DNA from: Phallus indusiatus
Taxonomy: Eukaryota > Basidiomycota > Agaricomycetes > Phallales > Phallaceae
DNA: 64,000 nucleotides
Reading direction: 5' to 3'
NCBI GenBank assembly: GCA_027605045.1
Contig: JAQFWX010000003.1
Location: 558,001-622,000 of the forward strand
This document shows, piece after piece, positions 33,545 through 45,669 of the stretch. The translations under genes were made by a program, and so were the position numbers. The notes under the pieces were generated by a model. It saw nothing but the letters and a program-made list of their open reading frames with translations. It was not told where the DNA came from and searched no databases. Every line of letters starts with the position of its first letter. Positions within the stretch are counted from its first letter, which is position 1.

Positions 33545-36500
33545 ATGTCTCTCGTCCCGAGACGGCTCTTCAGCAGCAACCTACTTCGCTCTGCCGTTCG
33601 AGTGAGACTCCCCGGTCCTAGTCTTCGACATTATGTTTCTCTGGTGAAGCGTTCCTACAACGTGTTTGCACCATTAGACACGTTCTCAAATCGCCATGTC
33701 GGTCCGAACGATGTCGAGTCCGAAACGATGCTTAAAGCTCTTGGATACTCTTCGATGGAAGATTTTGTCCGAGAAACAGTTCCGCCTTCAATTCGGCTGT
33801 CTGCGAATGTTATGAATCATCATTCTATTCAACCTCTCAGCGAATCAGAATTATTCCAACGAGCAAAGTCTATAGCTTCTGCCAATAAAGTAATGAGAAG
33901 CTATATCGGTATGGGCTACCATAATGCAGTGGTTCCCCCCGTCATACTACGAAACGTACGTGCTCCTAGTGAAAATTGAAGACGAGAGGATGCTTATTGC
34001 CTTGATTTTCTCAAGATCCTTGAAAACCCTGCATGGTATACCCCTTATACCCCATATCAACCAGAAATTGCTCAAGGCATGTCTATATGCGTATTATTTT
34101 CCGTATTTCGGTACTTTTGTTTTAATTCCCGCCAAATCATTAAACAGGACGACTCGAGTCACTCGTCAATTTCCAAACAATGATCATGTCTTTGACTGGT
34201 ATGGACATTGCCAACGCATCCTTGCTTGACGAAGCTACTGCTGCTGCTGAGGCGATGGTCATGGCATCTGTGGGCAACACCTCAAGCAAGAAAACCTTTT
34301 TTGTCGATCGGTCCGTTTCTCCTCAAACAATTGCCGTTGTACAGACACGGGGCAAGGGCTTTGGAATTAATGTTATACTCGGAGACGCCCATAATCTCTC
34401 TCAGTCGGATATTAAAAGCCTGGGCTTATGTGGAGTGATGGTACAATATCCTGACGTTAATGGACTCGTAAGAGACTATGCGCCCCTTACGGACGCAATT
34501 CACGCTGCCGGAGGTCTTATGACAGTAGCTACCGATCTTCTCGCGCTGACTATGTTGAAACCTCCGGGAGAGTGGAATGCAGACATTGTCTTTGGTTCCT
34601 CCGCTCGTTTTGGTGTACCAGCTGGATATGGAGGACCACATGCCGCCTTTTTCGCCGTGACGGACAAGTTGAAACGTAAGATGCCTGGAAGACTCATCGG
34701 AAAAAGTAAAGACGTAACTGGAAAACCCGCATATAGGCTGGCCTTGCAAAGTAAGTGGTAGCAGATTTTCTTTTTGGTTGTCTTAAGGACTAGCATAAAC
34801 TGATGCAAATCAGCACGAGAACAACACATTCGACGAGAGAAGGCTACGAGTAACATATGCACCAGTCAAGCTCTTCTCGCAAATATGGCTGCAATGTATA
34901 GCGTCTACCACGGTCCAACCGGTTTGACACAAATTGCGAACCGAGTGCATGCATTCACGCAGCTCTTGAAGACCAATCTGGAAAACTTCGGTTACTCTAT
35001 TGAAAACGCTCCCGCCTATTTTGATACCCTGACAATCAACATGAAAGACCTTGCTGAAGCGGATCAAGTTCATGCGTTCGCTGAGGACACGGGTATTAAT
35101 TTTCGAAAAATTAATAGTCACTCTGTGAGCGTCACATTGGATGAAAGCGTAACTCCTGCAGACTTGATGGACATCATTAATGTCTTCGCATCAGCCTCGA
35201 AAAAGGCGAAAATCGTAGATGCAACGCAGCTTGCTCCTCCGCCGGACTTTACTCCAAACATTCCTCCTCATTTACAAAGACAGTCGAAATTCCTGGAACA
35301 TCCCATTTTCAACATGCATCATTCTGAAACCGAGATGTTACGATATATCTATTCCCTTCAGGAGAAAGACCTGTCCCTTGTTCATGCCATGATTCCGCTT
35401 GGAAGCTGTACTATGAAACTTAACAGCACGAGCAGTATGATCCCACTCACATGGCCGGAGTTTAGTACAATCCATCCATTTGTTCCTCAATCTCAAGCGC
35501 AAGGCTATTCTCAAATGATCAAGGTTAGTGCTTGCTTTGAATAATAACCTGCGTTGTTTTTGTGTTGATTGAAAGGTCCGATTAGGAATTGGAGAGCGAC
35601 TTGTGTAAAATCACCGGGTTCGCGGCATGCTCTGTTCAGCCTAATTCGGGCGCAGCAGGCGAATACGCAGGATTGTCCGTTATTCGAGCGTATCAAGCTT
35701 CTATTGGAGAGGGACATCGCGATATTTGTCTCATTCCTGTCAGTGCCCATGGAACCAATCCAGCTGTATGTCATCACCCGCCTCCTTATTTATTTACCCT
35801 GGCAACGAACCAACCATTCCTCTAGTCCGCCGTAATGGCTGGCCTTAAAGTCGTGTCTGTTAAGACCCATGAAGATGGAACCTTGAACCTTGAGGACTTG
35901 AAAGAGAAGGCTGAAAAACATCGCGATAATTTGGCTGCATTTATGGTTGGTTTCTTTTTGTATATATGTTACTCCGCCGGGTCCTCTAAACCATTTTCCA
36001 CTTTTAGATTACTTACCCATCAACTTATGGTGTATTCGAAGAAGGCGTTCAGGCGGTAAGTATCGATTTATTACAGCTTCTGTCAAGTGGTGTGACCAGT
36101 TTCTTCGTGCAAAGGCTTGTGACATTATCCATGAAAATAACGGACAGGTTTACCTAGATGGTAAGGGTACATAATGATGTAGTATGAAACAAAATATTAA
36201 TGATTTGATTTAGGCGCAAACCTCAACGCTCAAATTGGTCTTACTAATCCCGCTGTTTGTGGAGGTGACGTTTGTCATCTTAATCTTCATAAAACGTTCG
36301 CCATGTATGTTGCGTTAATATTTATATGTGATTATAAACTGATCATTCTGTTACAGACCCCATGGAGGCGGAGGACCAGGTGTCGGGTGAGCTTATCACA
36401 GAAACTTATCTACGATGACCACTGTATTAACACTCTGGTTTTTTGATAGACCCATATGCGTTGCGGAACATCTAGCACCCTTTTTACCCTCTCATCCAGT

Positions 36501-37452
36501 TATACCCACTGGAGGCAACTCACCTATCGGTGCAGTAGCAGCGGCTCCTTGGGGCAGTGCCTCGATTCTCTTCATCTCTGGTCATATATCAAGATGCTCG
36601 GTGGAACAGGCCTTGCAGATTCCTCGAAACTCGCTCTTCTCAATGCTAATTATATCGCGCACCGTTTGAAGGATCATTATACTTTACGTTATAAGAATAG
36701 GAATAATCGTGTTGCTCATGAGCTTCTCATTGATCTCGCCGAGTTTGATAAGAAGGCGGGATTAAAAGTAGCTGATTTTGCGAAAAGGTTACAGGTAAGG
36801 TGTTTTATATTTTTCATGGACCGTCTTTTTAACTTATACTAGGATTATGGATTCCATCCTCCTACATGTTCATGGCCTATTTCAACATGTATGCTAATTG
36901 AGCCAACGGAATCTGAATCACTCGCTGAATTGGAGAGGTAATTAACACTTGTGCCTTCTCCAAGTATGACTAGTGACTAGTTTCTGTACAGATTCTGTGA
37001 CGCAATGATCGCTATTCGGAAAGAAGTGGAAGACATTATCACAGGAAAACAACCTAAGGATATCAATCTGCTTAAAAACGCACCTCACACTATAGCATCC
37101 ATTACCGCGTCCGATGAGCAATGGAATCGGTATGATTACCAGCATTCTCTGAGGTGTATCTCGCATCTTACTGTTTTAATTGTAAATTTAGACCTTATTC
37201 CCGTGAACAAGCTGTCTATCCCTTACCATATCTGAAAGAGCGGAAGTTCTGGCCCACAGTAGGTCGAATCGACGATGGTAAGTTTTTTTTTTCCCTTTGT
37301 GAATGGAATTCATGTTGATGTTCATTAAATTCGCAAAGCCTACGGTGACCTTAATCTTATTGTACGTTCGCCTTTTCTTTTCGCTAAATTGAATGTCTAT
37401 TGACCCGTTTGAATAGTGTGAATGTCCAACCGTCGAGGAACTAGCGTCATAG
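33545..37452 (+). CDS. GCV2: glycine decarboxylase P-protein, mitochondrial; frame broken near 36579
   Basis: Mitochondrial presequence ([19 protein letters not shown]) followed by [14 protein letters not shown] and [16 protein letters not shown]. Then [38 protein letters not shown], and [19 protein letters not shown]. The C-terminal half holds [31 protein letters not shown], and [18 protein letters not shown] with the PLP-binding Lys. The segment [11 protein letters not shown] and the next, [16 protein letters not shown], lie in different frames although the family reads straight through; one added T near 36579 joins them. The end is [17 protein letters not shown]. This enzyme decarboxylates glycine in the mitochondrial glycine cleavage complex. 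The frame break is most likely a sequence error. Confidence 0.93.
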
Positions 37453-37658
37453 AAATTTTATCCTGCTGTTTTATTTTTTTCATATTGGGTTCTATAGTGT
37501 CATTGTTCAACCAAACGCTGCTAGACTATACTAGTACATTTCCACGTCCATCTAATTCCACTTAGATCTATTGTATTTCAAAGGCTACACATTCACCGAT
37601 ACAGCATTATGTACATAATACGCATAGCCTTTCTATAATCTACTTTTTTTCTCCATCA

Positions 37659-40646
37659 TCACATGTACCTCGCTGACAATTCCTGCCAAATGTGCGGAAG
37701 ATGCGACTTAATCTTCTCTCTGACTTCCAGACTTTGGCCAAAATTCCAGGAGAACCGTAGTAGAATAAGACAAGTGTTGATATCGGGATTCGTATCACCA
37801 ACAGTTTCGTACTCGCAAGGTTCTTTACCCATGTACAGACATACAAACTTGCAAGCCTGATTGACGTATCCCAATCGACAAAGACATTCGACCCATGTGT
37901 CCAAAGTTCGTTTATCGAACTTCCATCGACGTCGAACAAGCATGTTCCAAATGAGGTAGGCGTCGACGGGACGTTTAGCATGTCCGCACGCGTCGAACAT
38001 GATGATTGGCGTGACATTATCGACTCGACCAGTCAGCCAGCTCAAATTAAAAACTTGGAGAGCATCATCGAATGCACCAACTCGCTGGAATGCGTCCATA
38101 AGAGTATTGAATAAGACAGCATCCGGCGAAATGTGGATGTCAATTGTTATTTGGCGGAATAGATATTTCAGAGAGTCGTACATGGATTTGACCATGTTTT
38201 CTTCCTCTTCGGGTGGATCCATTCCCAGCGATGCGTACCGCAGAGCAAGCGGCGATATATTCTTTGATAAAAGGCTGTTGATATATAGGGCGTAATCTTT
38301 GGAGGTCGAGGTATATCCTCTCGCGCGTATGTGTGAGAGAAGAACATGCCATAGCCGCGCTGGGGTAATATGCGCGTTTTGAAAAGAAAGCTGCCCGAAC
38401 GAGTTTAGAATAGACCTGAACGAACCGAGGTCCATTAACTGGACTTTTGCCTCTGTACCTGTATCTGAAGAGGGCCGAGAGGATTCGATGTCTGAAATAA
38501 ATGATATGTAAAACTGCAGAGCCTCATCATGATTGCCAATACTACGCCATTTGAGAAGAATGATAGGAGCGATCAATCGTGAATCGAGCGTAATCCCGCG
38601 AGTTTTCATCTCATTCAAGAGATAATGCATATCTTCCAAACACCGTTCTTGACTTTCGACGGCTTCAGCACCGGAAGAATAAGTCGCATGTGGAGCGGTC
38701 AAATTTCGTAGAAGCATGTAATAAACATGTTTTAGCTCCTTTGAAGGATCATCTTTTATTTCATCTGTCGACGACGGAGTGAAAAATGACGGGGAGAGTG
38801 GTCTCAAATTTGACGCTAGAAGACCTTTATACATTTTGACAGCTTGTAGCACATTGCGTTTCGAAGTCACTTTGAGCGTGTTCCGACACAAACCGCGATT
38901 AGAGCACTCCCAAGCTCGATGTCGAAGCGTTTGCTGCCTGGAAGACTGATGTATGCGTCATAACTCCGTATGGTATTGACCGGATTGGGTGTTTGAGCCA
39001 TTTTGAGGAGATTACGTCGAAGCTTGTCAGCATTGACTTCGCCAGAAGATAAATGAGGGTCTGTGGAAACAACTTGTGACTCTTCCAAGCCTTTCGAAGC
39101 GCAAACCCCTCTGTGTTATTCAGTTTCTCGAGGACAGGTCTCTCAAACGCAATGTGAAAAGGGTCTACCGAAAGACCAAACTCTTCACTTGTTGGTAATG
39201 CGTGGGCTTGATCCGAAGACAGGTCCGTCAAACCGCCATCTGTCCCGGAAGCAGTGTATATGTCATGAGAAGAAAGTCGCTTTAGATGAGGTGGTAATTT
39301 CACTTCTACTGTGCGGACTTCGGAACGCAAGGGATCGGGCTTGAAATCGGGGAGGAGATCTGCTACGCCCCCCTCTCCAGCTAAATCCGGTTCTTGGGAT
39401 TCTTCCGAACGAAGTAGAGAAAGTATGTCCTCGGAAACCCATGATTGCAAATCACCGCGACCAGAAAGTGATGCGAGAATCGTTAGACTAATCTTGAATC
39501 CGGCTTCGGACATCTCCTTGATTACAGAAGAAACAGTCGACTTGGATTGGGAAACAGCTGCAAGGAGGTAAAGATGCCATGACCTCTGTCCAGGCAAAAT
39601 TGGCGGACCCAGAATGAACATTTGTTTCATAAGCAACTGGGCTGACATGAAATCTCCACTTTTCGCAAAGTATGTAAGGAATAAATCATGATCCTGAGTC
39701 CGAGCCCTAGTCCACGAGATCGATGAGGAAGGTGGGATAGGATCGTCACTATTGAACCAAGGCAAATGTGGTAGTTTAGTCCACCAATGGCGTTTTGACC
39801 CTCGTCCAATGCGTGATTTTGAAACTGCATTTTCTCTAACCACCGCCATGCTCGACCAGCTTGATGAGCTTTAAGGAGAGCTTTAATAACGCAATGGTGG
39901 TGTTTACGAGACGGCTGAATTCCAGTACAGTGCGGAAGACTGAAGACCATGTGTTGTAGGAGCGTTAAGGCACTCGGGTCGGAACTAGACCCAAGCTTCT
40001 CCATCCAATTCTCCATAGTTTCGAGGGATAAAGACACATTCACTTCGGGTGGAAGCATACAAATAAGGTGTTTGATATGCTCGAATACGTTATTAGCAAT
40101 AGAGAATGCATTCCTGTCAAGTGAAGATCCGAATAACTCGCTTGCGAAAAGTAAAGGGTGTTTCAGAGACAGACTGTTGCGATATATGATAAACGCGTCT
40201 TTATACATCATAACATGAAGGGCCGCGTGTTCTTTGCTGGAACTCCGAGACAGACGCGTTTGAGCTGTGTCATAAAACTGGTGTAGGGATGGAAATAGGG
40301 TAAGTAGCGAGCTGGTTGGTATCAACGGATTCCGGGAACAGTCAAGAGCGACGAGACGGAATGAGGAATAGAGATCGGAAAATTGAAAGAATAATCTTTC
40401 TTCAAGAGATTCTTCAACCTTCCTGGCTAGTTGGAAAAGCTCTTGAGGCAACGGTACCGGTGGTGACGCCGTGGTTTCCGGTTCTTCCAAGGCAGGAAGA
40501 AATGCGGCACTGGAATAACGGAGTCGACATGGGGTTTGTTTAGAGATAGATTGAATTCTAAGTGGAATGGGAATATATGTGTTGAGATTACGAATTCCGG
40601 AAGGACCGAGTTTGGATATTAATGTGCGAGAGGTGCGAGTGAGCAT
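37659..40646 (-). CDS. large PPR-like mitochondrial RNA protein, three frame breaks
   Basis: Single-exon-like gene of roughly 1000 codons with a presequence (MLTRTSRTLISKLGPSG). Helical repeats with pentatricopeptide character occur, for example CVIKALLKAHQAGRAWRWLE, DHDLFLTYFAKSGDFMSAQL, LFNTLMDAFQRVGAFDDALQ and DAYLIWNMLVRRRWKFDKR. The frame moves three times with no intron space: near 39817 (run of four T), 39087 (AA) and 38912 (AA or close by), each time as if one base were missing. Fungal PPR proteins of this size act in mitochondrial transcript processing, stability or translation. Three breaks could mean a pseudogene, but the protein-like pattern is kept throughout all frames and the breaks match those in other genes here. 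Confidence 0.7.
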
Positions 40647-40853
40647 GAAACTCACTAGCAGGTCGAGCTCGCGATTTTTCACAATGATTCCAGTCCCGAG
40701 CTACATAAAATAGGTGCTGTCTCCTGTTGAATCAAAACTTGAGAATTGAGAGGAAGTTACGAGGGAGCAATTAACTTACTAAGCTCACTAGGAGCGTTTT
40801 CAAAATTCACTCGAAGGGTGTACAAAGCGCTATCAAATCAGAGACAGACGCCC

Positions 40854-40874
40854 GTTACGCGTTACGCGTTACGT
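40854..40874. promoter_or_regulatory. tandem ACGCGT boxes
   Basis: GTTACGC occurs in tandem to give two ACGCGT hexamers (40857-40862 and 40864-40869), 7 bp apart, followed by a third partial GTTACGT. The site lies between the divergent PPR and Sec61 gamma starts. ACGCGT is the MluI cell-cycle box read by MBF/DSC1 factors in fungi; use here is unproven. Confidence 0.4.
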
Positions 40875-40985
40875 GCTAGCTTACCTAAGAAAGTACCACG
40901 TCAATACCCTCCACGCTCGTTTTGTCATTCAAGCTTTTTCCCGTCAAAAGTAACTTGCTACCACAAAAAAGTGCCTACTTGAATA

Positions 40986-41416
40986 ATGTCAGAGAAAATT
41001 AAAGAGTTCATGGAAGTTCCTCGCCAATTTGCGCGGGAAGGAAACCAAGTAAGTCATTGTAGCCAATGTGTTGGTATCTTGAGCCTCAGTTATTCTCAAT
41101 TAGTTCATCGCTCGCTGCACCAAACCAACGCAAAAAGGTTTGACATACTATCTTATTCGTGTTAGTTTACTGACAGAACATGCAGAATTCATCCAAATCA
41201 GCAGAGCCGTTGCTATTGGATTCGCCGTTATGGGCCTTCTCGGATACTTTGTCAAACTGATTCACATCCCTATGTAGGTGGAAATTATTTAATGTTCGAA
41301 GCCAGCAGCTGACATTGTTTCCTTTTGTTCTTTTAGCAACAACATTCTAGTGTATGTATTTATTCTCCGCTTGATCCAAGCTTCTAGTGACTTTATTTCG
41401 CAGAGGAGGAGCATGA
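40986..41416 (+). CDS. SSS1: Sec61 translocon gamma subunit
   Basis: Five short exons, joined as [20 protein letters not shown] + [13 protein letters not shown] + [20 protein letters not shown] with FVKLIHIPI + NNILV + GGA. The single tail-anchored helix and the conserved KLIHIPINNI end are diagnostic of Sec61 gamma/Sss1, the essential clamp of the endoplasmic reticulum protein channel. The last exon has only ten coding and stop bases (A GGA GGA GCA TGA), so automatic gene callers are likely to miss it. Expected length (about 70 residues) is met. Confidence 0.95.
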
Positions 41417-41945
41417 GTTACTGCACGCGATATTTATATTAGCTCTAGTAAATTCTTTGGGGACGGTTTATGGAACGAGAGAGAGAGAAAATGTATTAAA
41501 AGCATTGGACGACGTGATATACCTTTTTTCATCTTGTTACATAAAAACGCCTCGTACCTGTCCCCAGACCACGTTGAAAACCGCTGGTTTCCGAAAGCGA
41601 GTCGAGCCGAAGCCATCATTCTTCTCGATACTGATTCTCAGGGTGCTTTTAATTGATGCATTCAAAAAGCCTGATGTGTTTAATTCAGACGAAACAAAAA
41701 CCTGGTCGTTAGCCTTATTCTAGCCTTCCCCCAGCCGCACATCATTTCCTGTTCTGATTTTTTTTTTCGTCATTCTCCGAGTGCGTGTTGGCATGACTTT
41801 AAAGGTTTTTGAATGGTGAGTTATTTGTTTGGTTCGAAGAATATCGCCAAGGTTGCGCTTCACGTTATATTGAGGCTGACGAGCCCCAGAGGCTTACCTC
41901 TTCCTCCTTTACGTTCCCCTATTCCACTCCTGCCCTCAAACAGTG
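41417..41945. other. spacer
   Basis: 529 bp between Sec61 gamma and the next plus-strand gene. No coding signal; the last 150 bp are pyrimidine-rich leader-like sequence. Confidence 0.5.
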
Positions 41946-42859
41946 ATGTACCTCCGTCCCACTGCCACAGATATCACGTACGTTGACGAGATCAGCGCCA
42001 GTACCCATTTTGGCCGCTCTGTAGTAGTTGTAGATTCACCTCAAACGACGGAGAACATCATTGGTTATGTCATTCTCGCTATCGCGGTCGGCCTGGTTCT
42101 AGTGGGATTTATTGCCGCCTTTATCATTCGACGTTGCTGCGCCTACTGTCGAGAGATGCGGCAACATTGGAGAAGGCGAAAGGCTCGAAGGAGAATAACA
42201 TCAGGTTCACTGTCGTCGACCACACCTACAGAGAAGGCTCGGATATCGACAACCACCGTTCTGCGAGCTGATCATTCGGAGAAGACTGACCCGGCGTTTT
42301 CGTCACTACCGACTAACAAGGTGTTTGCTGATCTCCCGCCATACAATCATGAGCATGAAATCAATCATCACGAGTTGAGTGATAATCATAACAACGGCAC
42401 GGTATCTTCATTAGTAAGGTCCCCCTCGCCCGTTCATGTCAATGTCAGTAAAAATATTCATACTACAATATTAAAAAAAAATACCGATGGAAATAATTTT
42501 GGAACAGGTCTTTAATGATCCACATCGAGATTCTCCCTTCCAAATGCATGGAAATGGAATGGAAGACAGTGTTGGGTTTGTCAATGACCTGAATACGCCA
42601 ACTGGCTCTGGCTCGTTTCTATTACCACCGGTGAATTCCTCAATCCGTCCTCATGGAATACCTGTGGGTTCATTATTTTAATTCCAATCATTACCATCAT
42701 CCATATATAACACAGAAACATTAGTTAACACCGCTTCCCGAAGATGCTTCCGCTGTTTTTCCAATGCCTTATTTTGAAGCTGATGAACAAACACTATTTG
42801 GGACCATCGGCAGCGAAAGCGATCATGATCACTATCCCGGACTAGACCGCTATTCATAG
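41946..42859 (+). CDS. single-pass membrane protein with LPxY motif
   Basis: Three exons. Exon 1: short N-terminal part, one helix IIGYVILAIAVGLVLVGFIA, then a juxtamembrane Cys/Arg cluster (RRCCAYCREMRQHWRRRKAR) and a Ser/Thr-rich tail containing FADLPPYNHE, an LPxY-type PY motif. A GTAAGG...AACAG intron joins to VFNDPHRDSPFQMHG, and a GTGGGT...CATTAG intron joins to LTPLPEDASAVFPMPYFE and a final DHYPGLDRYS. Without these introns the frame would stop at 42515. The layout (extracellular short, helix, cysteine cluster, long tail) is common in basidiomycete single-pass proteins of unknown role. Palmitoylation of the CC pair is inference. Confidence 0.65.
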
Positions 42860-43090
42860 TAACCAAACCCAAAAACAAATTTTTCGTTTTCTGACATTTG
42901 CTTTGCATACATCGTTATCTCATTCATTGCTACACCGCACTGCATTCTGCTATCGTGTCTTATATAGTTATTTTCTAATCAAAGGTCTTTGGGATTATGC
43001 AATTTAGTCGATACAGGGTATTGAATTTCTGTTTAAAAATACATAAGCGGGTATAGTTCCACAACGACTAACTCATTGTGTGTTGCTCCT

Positions 43091-43784
43091 TCAAAGATGG
43101 AAATGGGATTTGATGAGAATGGATAGGAGTGCAATAATTGACAATTCAATTAAAAGTGCATAAAGACAACGACGTGCCCATCTGGAGAGAAATGTTCGTT
43201 AGAACTAAACGAGACAAAATTCATCTAAATGGCACTAACTTTAATTCAACCCGGCGAATGACTTCACAAGACCATTCGATCTGGATGGGAGACTTGCCGG
43301 CTTCCCAGTCTGGAGTGGGGCGAAGGGGCATCAAGAGAATGATGGCGCCAAGTATCCAGAAAGCTGGAAATACTGGACACAAAATGAAGCGCACACCGTA
43401 GTATTAAACTGCACGAACTTGGCACTTACAGAACCCAAAGAGAAATAATAAACGGGCGAGAGTATTAGGACGGGCAATGGCATAGATGCCCGGCTCTGTA
43501 GGATGACAAATGATAGTGTGCCCAGGGGGAATCTCGAGATCGAGAATGCCTGATTTTGCGTCCGAACCTGAATCATCATCCGAGTCTAATTTGGACGAGA
43601 TACCATCCGAGAAAGTGGTGCATTGCGGGAGCGGTGCAGAGGGCGTCTTTGGGTAATTTGAAAAAATATTATTTTTAATGTAGTCATAGTCATAGCTTTC
43701 GGTATAATTTGGTGGGGTATCGTTGGAATAATCGACATGAGTCACCACATGTTTCGTAACGTGGACCTGGAGAGGGTGAGGCAT
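43091..43784 (-). CDS. two-helix membrane protein with PPxY motif (paralogue of 487-1053)
   Basis: Three exons. The soluble N-terminal part contains NDTPPNYTESYDYD, a PPxY motif, then a Tyr/Asn-rich stretch, an acidic serine patch (SDDDSGSD), and RLLFLFGF just before a phase-1 GTAAGT intron. The next exon reads FPAFWILGAIILLMPLRPTP, then DWEAGKSPIQ, and a further intron leads to KWARRCLYALLIELSIIALL with the stop soon after. Loop PLRPTPDWE and the KWARRC block match PLKPTPQWE and KWARRC of the gene at 487, and the first intron falls at the same residue and phase. Family unknown to me. One extra intron distinguishes this copy. Confidence 0.75.
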
Positions 43785-44236
43785 AGAAGAGGAAGAAAAT
43801 GAGAGACTTTAGGAGAAAGAAAGAAAGAGAATAAAATGGTTTTGATTTGGAACATTTAGCAATAGAGAATGCGTCTTAATATCCTTTCAATGAACAATGG
43901 ACAATATTGAACAATAGCATCCATCAGATGTTCGTTTGTTTCGTTCGTTAGTCTTTGCGAAGCCTCCCTCCTCGAGTACGTAATCACAAAACAGGACTTG
44001 TCCGATTCGGCGCCGAGTATTCGGCTATTGCGCAGTCAGCCAGACCCAAACAAGCGTCAATAACAACGTCTCCCACCGGAACAACACCGCCCGAGTCTTT
44101 TAACAACTCTTTTCCCAACCATCTCTCTCTCTTCAATTTCTGTTGTGCGTGTCTCCTTTTCTCCTGTTTCTTAGTTTTTATTTGCCCCGCTCACACAATT
44201 TGTAACTAGCTATATCTCAGTCAAAAAGTATTGCAT
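43785..44236. promoter_or_regulatory. divergent promoter, PPxY gene / C2H2 factor
   Basis: About 450 bp between two divergent starts. Pyrimidine-rich near the zinc-finger gene start (CTCTCTCTTC near 44125). No coding frame or repeat recognised. Confidence 0.45.
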
Positions 44237-45669
44237 ATGTCTTCAACACTCAAACCTTCTCCCTTGGACTGGCTTTCATTCCCACCAACCAGTCCCAGCG
44301 ATGTCCATGCTCCTCACCCGGACTTGTTCGATTTGGATCTGGAAGCTTCAATTATTGCCCTTCCTCAAGTAGACCAGGAGCAGCTTCAGCAGCTCAATAT
44401 TGACTTGACCGACCCCTACGCTTTTCTGCCAACAAACGCAACCCCGCGCTGCGGACCCCCCTCTACGCTTACGGCGTCATCGGAATCCACATACGATTCA
44501 TACTCGGAATCCTTGTACAACTACTCCGAATACGAATCGAACCCAACGGATTACTCAGCCGATCTGGGTATCGATTTCTCCACATTCACAGTCGATGTAG
44601 ATGCTGCTGCCGCTGAGGCAAAGGCTCAGTTCATTGCTGCTGCCGCCCTGGACTCTACGAGGTCCAACACCCCTAACAATATTGTTAAAACGGACCCAGA
44701 CTGCGTGCTTGGTCTTCTTCCAAATTTAGAGCCTGACGTATCCTCTTCAGGCGCTTCCAATTCTCCCGACAGTACTTCTAGCCCCTCTTCTTCCCCAAAC
44801 CCAAATAACAACAACAACAACAATTCCAACAACAATATCTTTACCGTCCCATTCATGTCAACGTCCGACGCTCAACATCGCAGCTCGTATGATAGACTCA
44901 ATTCCGCAGTGGTTGCCGCAGCTTTAGCCGCGCAGTCGCAGTCTGGGGTAACCGATTATTATCCCTCTGCAATTTACAATTACAAACACCTGCCTGCGGC
45001 TCAAAACACTATTTCACCTAACAATCTTCTCCCCGCCACTGCCATCAGACTCCCCGCTATGTTGAGATCGTTCGACCCCAAGCAGTCCCAAACCCTACAA
45101 CAACAGCAATCACATCATAACCATCATCTCCAGCAACAACAGCAGCCAGCACAAACACCGTCTCCACCGCAACAGCAATCTCATTCGTCTATTTCACCAA
45201 GCCCGTCTAACTCCAATAGTGCTTCTTCTTCGTCACCTCATGATTCTGCTGAACAAAGAGACCCCCGCAAGAAATACAAATGTCAATCGTGCCCCAGAGG
45301 TAATGTCACTTTTGTCTAATTCGTCGCAATACCCCGTCTGATACCTTATACTCATTTCTAGCATTTGCGCGGGCTTACAATCTCAAAACTCATCAACAGA
45401 CTCATGATCCCAACAGGTTGAAGCCTCACACATGCCCCCATCGCTCATGTGGTCGCTCTTTCAGTCGGAAGCACGACCTCGGTCGTCACCTCGTCTCTAT
45501 TCATCGGGATGAGCCCGTTTCTGCCTCTAACTCCGGCTCTGAGAGCAAAAACTCGAATGATAGTCTCAATACCATCGGTGTCGCGCAAGGTCCACGTGGA
45601 TGGTGTGACCTCTGCGGTGCAGGCTGGGTTGGAAAGGAAGCCTCATGCTCTTGCCGTGATGTCAAATAA
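44237..45669 (+). CDS. C2H2 zinc-finger transcription factor, Crz1-like
   Basis: Two exons. A long low-complexity N-terminal part has Ser/Tyr, poly-Asn (about residues 195-205), poly-Ala and Gln/His runs (around 285-310), typical of activation domains. After DPRKKYKCQSCPR an intron (45301-45362) leads to AFARAYNLKTHQQTHD, completing finger one (C-x2-C-x12-H-x3-H). Finger two is CPHRSCGRSFSRKHDLGRHL, ending VSIH. The spacing and residues (AYNLKTH, FSRKHDLGRH) are those of Crz1-type calcineurin-responsive factors. A Cys-rich tail (WCDLCGAGW) follows. The ATG at 44237 is preferred over an in-frame TTG. Crz1 orthology is inferred; no calcineurin docking motif was recognised. Confidence 0.85.

Noticed and set aside
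42480..42515. Frameshift in the single-pass protein at the A8 run
   Set aside because: A GTAAGG...AACAG intron joins the two parts in phase, so no indel is needed.
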